Shown piece by piece: positions 58,648 to 64,000 of a DNA stretch of 64,000 nt. The position numbers were made by a program, and so were the translations under genes. The notes under the pieces were generated by a model. That model was not told where the DNA came from. It was given only the letters and a program-made list of their open reading frames with translations, and made no database searches. Every line of letters starts with the position of its first letter. Position 1 is the stretch's first letter. Source of the DNA: Rhodamnia argentea (taxonomy: Eukaryota; Streptophyta; Magnoliopsida; Myrtales; Myrtaceae); contig NC_063157.1 in assembly GCF_020921035.1 (NCBI RefSeq), forward strand, positions 25,127,015-25,191,014, read 5' to 3'.

Positions 58648-59819
58648 CATTGGTTCGGTTTTCCCAATTTCGGCGATTTGGCTAATTTTAACACTAATTC
58701 TTTTGTACAAACGCCATTATATTGACCAATTTTTCACGGTTGCTGGGAATGCCTATGGCAGAAATATTGTTGGATTTTTCGGGTGACAGCCAGTCAACAT
58801 GAGTGATGGTTGGGGTCGGACTCAGCTGAGTTCGCGCAAATGAGGAGTCATGTTCTCTACTCCAGGCTCATGTTTCGTCTTCTCATGGAGTCAGAGAAAT
58901 TGAAAGAACACATCAAGTTTATGAGGACTTGTCAACGCCAATTGCACTTGCTGCCAAGTGCCAAGGGGAGAAAAATGAAACATGGTCTTGCTTTATATTT
59001 AACCACGTGAGTCGAGATGTTTGTGATTTCAACCGAAATCCACATTCCAGCTAATGAAAATTCAGAAATATGTCTATCGCCTTATGAGGCAGTTGCCCTA
59101 GAATTCGTGAGTAAGGTTCCAACTTTAAATTCAACAGATGACTGGCCGCGAAATCATTGATAAGGACTTTCCTGGTCTGAGTTGAATGTTTATTTTCTTC
59201 GCTAAATCACATAGGCCAACCGTTATAGATAATCTATTTTCCTGCGTCCTAGTTAATGGGGTCTGACTTGGAGCTCACATGATTCACCTACCGGGATGAG
59301 CTGTACCACAAATATTCCTCTTACAATGGGCAAATGGATGATTGAACGCAGACGTTTCCTAGGCCACGTAGTAGAAATTACAGATTGGGGGATGGCCAAT
59401 GAAGAAGAGCTTCCGTGCTCCCCAGGTTAGTAAAGGCCCCGGCATGTTGTTTTCCACACAAAGAAACGACGATGTCCAGACTTGCAAAGAAATAGAGACA
59501 ATGAATAAATGCCCAAGAAAATTATTTACAACTTTCTTCCTCGGAGCTTCAATTCTTCCATCCATATGACTTTGCCTTTTCGGCTCAACCGTTTGTGAGG
59601 AAATCACGCCTAAATACACAATTTGATGTCAATCTGCTTACAGGAGAAGACCTCAAAAGAAAGGAGATTCAACACTTAAGCTACCATCACCCCTTGATAC
59701 ACACACCGATAGGTCCTGGCCAAATTTATGGAGTTGATTGCTCTGCTTGGGGCTGATCCTGCTTGAACCTTATGGATAGCTGGCGAGAATGAGGAGACTT
59801 CCATCTATATAATTCTTGT
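58648..59819. other. Intergenic: glycosyltransferase 3' region
   Basis: About 1.2 kb holds the glycosyltransferase 3' UTR and anonymous sequence. No gene or repeat pair is supported here. Confidence 0.45.
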
Positions 59820-60150
59820 GGTGAATTGCCCCCGAACACCACTCACCATCCCTTTCATCCTTTCCATCCTCTGCCTTTTGGGTTCAGGCGACCGACATAC
59901 GCATGCTACGGCTGCGGCCAATTGGACAGCAAGCTTCTCTGTTGGAGCAGGGACTGTAATTTCACACTGAGTCCCGATTGTGCGCTCTGGCCTACCAAAA
60001 AATATTTGTTCGTCGGACAGGGGAAAAGTTCAACATTTCTTGCACAAGCATCCCTTTGGCTCTCGTGAACACCCTTTGGCTCTCATGAAATGAGGATAAT
60101 GATGATTATGCTCAGCATGTAAGAAATGCTGCTCGATTGAGAGCTATTCC
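59820..60150 (+). pseudogene. Relic of a DC1 (Cys/His-rich C1) zinc-finger gene
   Basis: A frame of about 80 codons reads HHPFHPFHPLPFGF ... YACYGCGQLDSK ... CWSRDCNFTLSPDCALWP. The HPHPL-type His pair, the two CxxC-type pairs and the FxLxxxCA ending match a C1/DC1 finger of the plant CHP-rich family. Downstream, HKHPFGSREHPLALMK-like sequence appears only in a shifted frame and breaks off. DC1 proteins normally have several fingers over 500-700 aa, so only a fragment survives. No ATG context or promoter is convincing. Confidence 0.6.
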
Positions 60151-60378
60151 TGCCATCACTGCCCGTCCTTCAGAATTCACAAATCATGTGCTGAGCAAAT
60201 GCCGCGAGCAATCCAACATTTCCCACATCCACAACATCCTCTCGTCCTTCAGAATTCACCTTGAGAGGCCGCTTACAGTCTTTTTCCTTGGTTCTTAAGT
60301 TGCAGGGTAGACTTTGCAGTCAGCATTTGAGATCCTAGCTGATGTGCAAACTCTTCTGAACGTCCATTTTGGAACATA

Positions 60379-62832
60379 CTAGCCAGCTTCTGCAAGCCAA
60401 ACAAACGGATCTAAATCGTCTACTTTCTCTCCGACCACAAAAGCATGCACTTTATCACGTGTCTGAACCCAACTAAAACCAGGGTTCTTTTTCACTGCCC
60501 TTGACTTCATCAATTCTCTCACTCTATCTGCCTCATCCCATCTCCCTGCTTCTGCGAATAAGTTGGAAAGAAGTACATAGTATCCACAATGATCTGGCTT
60601 CAACTTGAACAGATGATCAGCCGCCCAACAGCCCAACTCTATATTCCCATGCATACGACATGCCCCCAACAAAGCACCCCAAATATTAACATCTGGTTTG
60701 AAGGCTAGGCCTTTAATTAGTTCCAGAGCTTCTTCAAAAAGGCCAGCTCGGCCAAGAAGATCAACCATACAAGCATAGTGCATCTGTGTTGGCTCAAGAT
60801 TCTGACACCGCATTTCTTTAAAGTACTCCCTTCCCTTCTCAATGAGCCCTCCATGACTACATGCTGATAAGACTGCAATAAATGAAACAGAATCATATTC
60901 CACACCATCATTCATCATTTCTTCAAAAAGGTTGATAGCAGTCTCTATTTCACCCAGCATCCCGTAACCCATGATCATAGTGTTCCAAGAGGCTACATCC
61001 CTGTATGGCATACGGTCAAATACTTCTCCAGCAATATCAATCTTTCCACATTTCATATATAAGTCCAGCAATGAGTTTGCAACAAAGAGATGCATATGAA
61101 ATTGTTTCCTGACCAGTAGACCATGGATTTCTTTACCATGCTTGATTGCGGCTGTGTTTGCACAAGCTGAGATAGCTCCAACAAAGGAAACAATGTCATA
61201 GTTCATTCCCATAGAGTGCATTTCTTTTAATAAACTAAGAGATTCCAAGCAATAACTAGTTTGAGAATAGCCGACAATTAGTATATTGTATGTTACTTCA
61301 TCTCTCTGTGACATGCTGAAAACTTTTCTGGCAAGGTTCAAGCAGCCACACTTTGCATACATATCTGTCAAGGCATTGGAGATGAACACGTCAAAGGATT
61401 CTCCCATGCGAAATGTCCTTGCGTGGATCTCTTTTCCGGTAGAAAGCAAACCCATCCTAGCGCAAGCAGGAAGCACGTTTGTGAAACTTAACGAGCTCGG
61501 AACTTCACCATGAACTTGCATTTCTCGTATAAGATTTATAGCTTCAACCTCTCGCCTGTTTTGAGTGAAGTTAGCAATCATAGCATTCCACGACACCACA
61601 TTGTAGACCTTCATTTTATTAAACACCCTAGAAGCCTCAGTTGGATGGCCTGATTTTGCGTACATGTCAATCAATGAGTTGGAGATGAACAAATCAGTTT
61701 CCACACCCATTCGTATGCTGTATGCATGCACCTCTTTGGCCAAATCAAACAACTGTAATTCAACAAGCACAGGAAGCATACTAGAAATGGTGACAGAGTC
61801 TGGCTTCAGACCCTCAAAGACCATTGACCTGAACATAACCAAAGCATCTACATTGCGCTCCCCATAAGCAAAACCCGTTATTATTGCATTCCACGAAACC
61901 TCATTCTTCTCAACCATCTTGTCGAAAAAATGCCTCGAAGCCACTCCATTCCCACACTTTGCATATGCATCCACCAACGCATTCCCAACAGTCACATTTG
62001 TAACCAGCCCAACCTTGACCGTGTAAGCATGAATCTGAGACGCCATGACTTCATCCTCGAGTCCGGCGCATACTGGCAAAACACTAATAACGCTCACCAT
62101 GTTAGGCCTCATCCCAGACCTCGAATTCATGTTGTTGAAAAACTCAAACGCCTCCTCATACAAACCATTCACCGAAAAGACTCCGATAACAGTATTCCAT
62201 GAAACGACGTCCCTCTCAGCCATTTCGTCAAACACCTTCTCTGCGCCTCTCAAATCCCCACAGTTACCGTAAAACTGCAAAAGAGTGTTCCCCACGTAGA
62301 CATCGCCATTGAAACCCAACTTGAACACGACCACGTGAATTTCCATCCCCTTCTTCACTTCCACAAAATCAGCACAAACCTTGAAAACAAAAGGGAACGT
62401 GTGGCCGTCAGGTCGAACCCCACTCCTGATCATCGCGTTGTACGTCTCAAACCCATCATGAGCTCCACACACGGAGTGAGCCCGGATGAGAGTGTTCCAC
62501 AAGAAGGCCGTGTGGCAATGCCCAAACGTCTGACGGAACAAGACGCGACCCGCTGCGATGTCCCCATAACCAGCGTAGCTCAGGATGAGCGAAGCGCAGA
62601 GAGAGACGCTGCGAGGGAGGGAGCGACCCACGATCCCCAGAGCGTGGCATTGCTTGGTCCGGCGAAGCGACTGCGATATTGAGCAGACGGCGAGGAGGTC
62701 GGCGTGCGTTTCTTTGCTCCGGGTCGACGGAGCCGCGGAGAGGCTCGAGCACGGTGATAAAGATTTGATTTTTGTTGATAATGCTAAGAGAGGATTGCGA
62801 AGGGACTTGAAGGCATGGTGACATGGTAACAT
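60379..62832 (-). CDS. Pentatricopeptide repeat protein, PLS class with E domain
   Basis: This intronless gene of 817 aa is probably targeted to a mitochondrion or plastid; the first ~40 residues are Ser/Leu/Arg-rich and poor in acids. About 15-20 PPR units follow in P-L-S order, with typical units such as DVYVGNTLLQFYGNCGDL, DVVSWNTVIGVFSVNGLYEEA and NALTDMYAKCGCLNLARKVF. The C-terminus (NPGFSWVQTRDKVHAFVVGE) is an E/E+ motif. The DYW deaminase domain is absent: the protein ends LDPFVWLAEAG. PLS-E proteins bind organellar RNA in sequence-specific fashion and often act in C-to-U editing with a DYW protein supplied in trans. The RNA target cannot be read by eye. The frame is intact and intronless, as in most of the family. 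The start at 62832 (MLPCHHAF) has no in-frame upstream rival. Confidence 0.92.
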   Translation of the reverse strand: MLPCHHAFKSLRNPLLALSTKIKSLSPCSSLSAAPSTRSKETHADLLAVCSISQSLRRTKQCHALGIVGRSLPRSVSLCASLILSYAGYGDIAAGRVLFRQTFGHCHTAFLWNTLIRAHSVCGAHDGFETYNAMIRSGVRPDGHTFPFVFKVCADFVEVKKGMEIHVVVFKLGFNGDVYVGNTLLQFYGNCGDLRGAEKVFDEMAERDVVSWNTVIGVFSVNGLYEEAFEFFNNMNSRSGMRPNMVSVISVLPVCAGLEDEVMASQIHAYTVKVGLVTNVTVGNALVDAYAKCGNGVASRHFFDKMVEKNEVSWNAIITGFAYGERNVDALVMFRSMVFEGLKPDSVTISSMLPVLVELQLFDLAKEVHAYSIRMGVETDLFISNSLIDMYAKSGHPTEASRVFNKMKVYNVVSWNAMIANFTQNRREVEAINLIREMQVHGEVPSSLSFTNVLPACARMGLLSTGKEIHARTFRMGESFDVFISNALTDMYAKCGCLNLARKVFSMSQRDEVTYNILIVGYSQTSYCLESLSLLKEMHSMGMNYDIVSFVGAISACANTAAIKHGKEIHGLLVRKQFHMHLFVANSLLDLYMKCGKIDIAGEVFDRMPYRDVASWNTMIMGYGMLGEIETAINLFEEMMNDGVEYDSVSFIAVLSACSHGGLIEKGREYFKEMRCQNLEPTQMHYACMVDLLGRAGLFEEALELIKGLAFKPDVNIWGALLGACRMHGNIELGCWAADHLFKLKPDHCGYYVLLSNLFAEAGRWDEADRVRELMKSRAVKKNPGFSWVQTRDKVHAFVVGEKVDDLDPFVWLAEAG

Positions 62833-63654
62833 GTAGAGAGGACAGGGTTACGAACTTACGAGGATTCGCGAATGTCGGATCGCCGACACGCCAGAGCATC
62901 GGGTGTCGAAGATCCACAAAGCTGACGATGGGTGTTGCCTCCAGTGTTTTAAGACCAGAAAAAAATAGTAGAGGGTGCTAAATTTTAGCTTAATATGGAA
63001 TGTGATGTATAAATTTTGAATTTATTTAATATGATTTATGAATTTTAGATCAATGTGCAATATCATCCTGAATTCTGAATTTATTCGGTGTGATTTCAGG
63101 ACTTTTAATACTCGTTTAATTTAGTCCATAGAATATAAATATATTGAGTGCTATTTTTTCATTAATTCAAATCCATTGATAATATTGAATATTTTCATAT
63201 AATTTAAGGGCTAGATTGAACATAAATCAGAAGTTCAGAGATCGCATTGAATAAATTTAAAGCCCAGAAACGACATTATATATTAAATAAAAGTATAAAT
63301 ATCATTTGTGTCGTTACCCTTGTTGAACAACGTGGATCTTTGCCTTGACCTATAAGAGTTTGATACTCTCGTTGGTGGCTCTCGCTGTCTCAATCGTTGG
63401 ATGACATGAATATGAAAGTATGCTTGTGGCAATTGTATCATCTAACTGAAGATGAGAACAACATGGAGCAAAAAGATTCTTGCTTTATCAATGACAACGT
63501 TGCATAGAAACACTTATTCATCATCTCTCCCAAGATCCTTGTGTTTAACGTGTAGTGAACCTGCAGGATTCAGGTAATAATTTCATAAAAAAGAAAGCCG
63601 AAAAAAATAAGGCGAAAAAAAGGGTATGATCTTTGAATGGGATGCTTCAATGTT
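62833..63654. other. Intergenic: PPR promoter, MITE and NPF 3' region
   Basis: This stretch holds the PPR gene's promoter and leader, an inverted-repeat element (62985-63310) and presumably the 3' UTR of the NPF gene. Confidence 0.5.
62985..63310. mobile_element. MITE-like inverted-repeat element (family shared with 53 kb)
   Basis: The left arm TTAATATGGAATGTGATG...GAATTTATTTAATATGATTTATGAA is matched in reverse by the right arm TTAATATATAATGTCG...TAAATTTATTCAATGCGATCTCTGAA. Arms of about 80 bp flank a ~150-bp middle. The right arm is also similar to that of the 53.1-kb element. It is non-coding and close to the PPR gene's 5' end. Confidence 0.6.
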
Positions 63655-64000
63655 CTAGTTCTGCCCATTTGTTGACTTGGCTTCGGTTTTGAATTCTGAA
63701 TCTTTTATCTTGTACTTGTACCAGGAAGCCCAAAACACATAGTTTGCCAGGTTGAGGCAACTCAGCACAGCCAGGAACCAGTAGAACAGGTTCAGCTTGT
63801 TCGAGTTCAGGTTCTTCCCGTGCAGCCACCCTTGCTTGCTCGGGGCGATCCTTCTGGTGACCGAGTTTATGATGTTGACAAAGATGGTGCTCAGGAAGTA
63901 GCCGAAGGATAGCGACAGCCACGTGAAAGAAGTAGATAGCGACCGCATTCCCAAGGGTGCCTCCTTGTAGAAGAACTCTAGCAATCCGACCACTGTGAAC
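63655..64000 (-). CDS. NRT1/PTR FAMILY (NPF) transporter, C-terminal part (runs off the window)
   Basis: Only the last 114 or so codons are in view; the rest lies beyond position 64000. The sequence FTVVGLLEFFYKEAPLGMRS is the conserved C-terminal loop of plant NPF proton-coupled nitrate/peptide/hormone transporters. Two membrane helices follow (SLSFGYFLSTIFVNIIN and LFYWFLAVLSCLNLANYVFW), then a basic cytosolic tail WYKYKIKDSEF. The spacer GWLHGKNLN..KLNLFYW suits NPF4-type members, but the subfamily and substrate cannot be fixed from this end. The final exon begins outside the window. Confidence 0.92.
   Translation of the reverse strand, partial: FTVVGLLEFFYKEAPLGMRSLSTSFTWLSLSFGYFLSTIFVNIINSVTRRIAPSKQGWLHGKNLNSNKLNLFYWFLAVLSCLNLANYVFWASWYKYKIKDSEFKTEAKSTNGQN

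Noticed and set aside
1-64000. CRISPR array, bacterial operon or biosynthetic gene cluster
   Set aside because: The window is plant nuclear DNA; no regularly spaced repeats with unique spacers and no functionally linked gene cluster were found.

Overview
This window is nuclear DNA from a flowering plant, most likely a woody dicot. The genes have many small GT-AG introns, the intergenic DNA is AT-rich, the gene families are plant-specific (plastid MEP pathway, SCAB1, PLS-class PPR, BDA1-type ankyrin/PGG, NPF transporter, phytocystatin), and short inverted-repeat DNA elements are scattered throughout. I lean weakly to a Myrtaceae-like rosid; the sequence does not prove it. All exon models below were built by eye from splice consensus and conserved protein sequence. 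The ones marked with high confidence keep reading frame across every junction.

Layout, left to right. 0-5.3 kb: IspE/CMK (plastid isoprenoid pathway, +, 11 exons). 6.3-11.0 kb: a UBA-domain protein (-) with a 2.5-kb intron in its leader. 11-15.7 kb: gene-free DNA with several inverted-repeat elements. 16.0-20.0 kb: NC2-alpha/NF-YC11 transcriptional corepressor (+, 6 exons). 20.7-23.6 kb: ankyrin-PGG membrane protein of the BDA1/ACD6 type (+). 25.2-26.1 kb: phytocystatin (-). 28.85 kb: tRNA-Ala(TGC). 29.3-30.5 kb: F-box/kelch protein (-) whose frame breaks at a 7-base homopolymer. 34.2-34.5 kb: a possible 69-aa unknown protein (+). 35.5-38.6 kb: B1-type mitotic cyclin (+). 39.5-41.2 kb: molybdopterin synthase large subunit CNX6 (-). 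42.7-49.9 kb: SCAB1 actin-binding protein (-, 12 coding exons). 50-55 kb: gene-free DNA rich in MITE-like elements. 55.0-58.6 kb: a Golgi-type glycosyltransferase (+). 59.8-60.15 kb: relic of a DC1 zinc-finger gene. 60.4-62.8 kb: PPR protein (-). 63.65 kb to the window edge: C-terminus of an NPF transporter (-).

There is no operon-like or defence-type cluster; neighbouring genes are functionally unrelated. I found no unambiguous new biological system. The most striking thing is the cyclin B1 locus. It carries three independent tandem duplications, one a perfect 173-bp copy that creates an extra, frame-neutral 57-nt exon with intact splice sites. Its promoter holds three mitosis-specific (MSA) motifs. 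Other points worth a look are the homopolymer frameshift in the F-box/kelch gene, an opposite-strand pair of elements with AT-rich arms and a GC-rich core, and a MITE with an 8-bp target duplication inside the glycosyltransferase intron.
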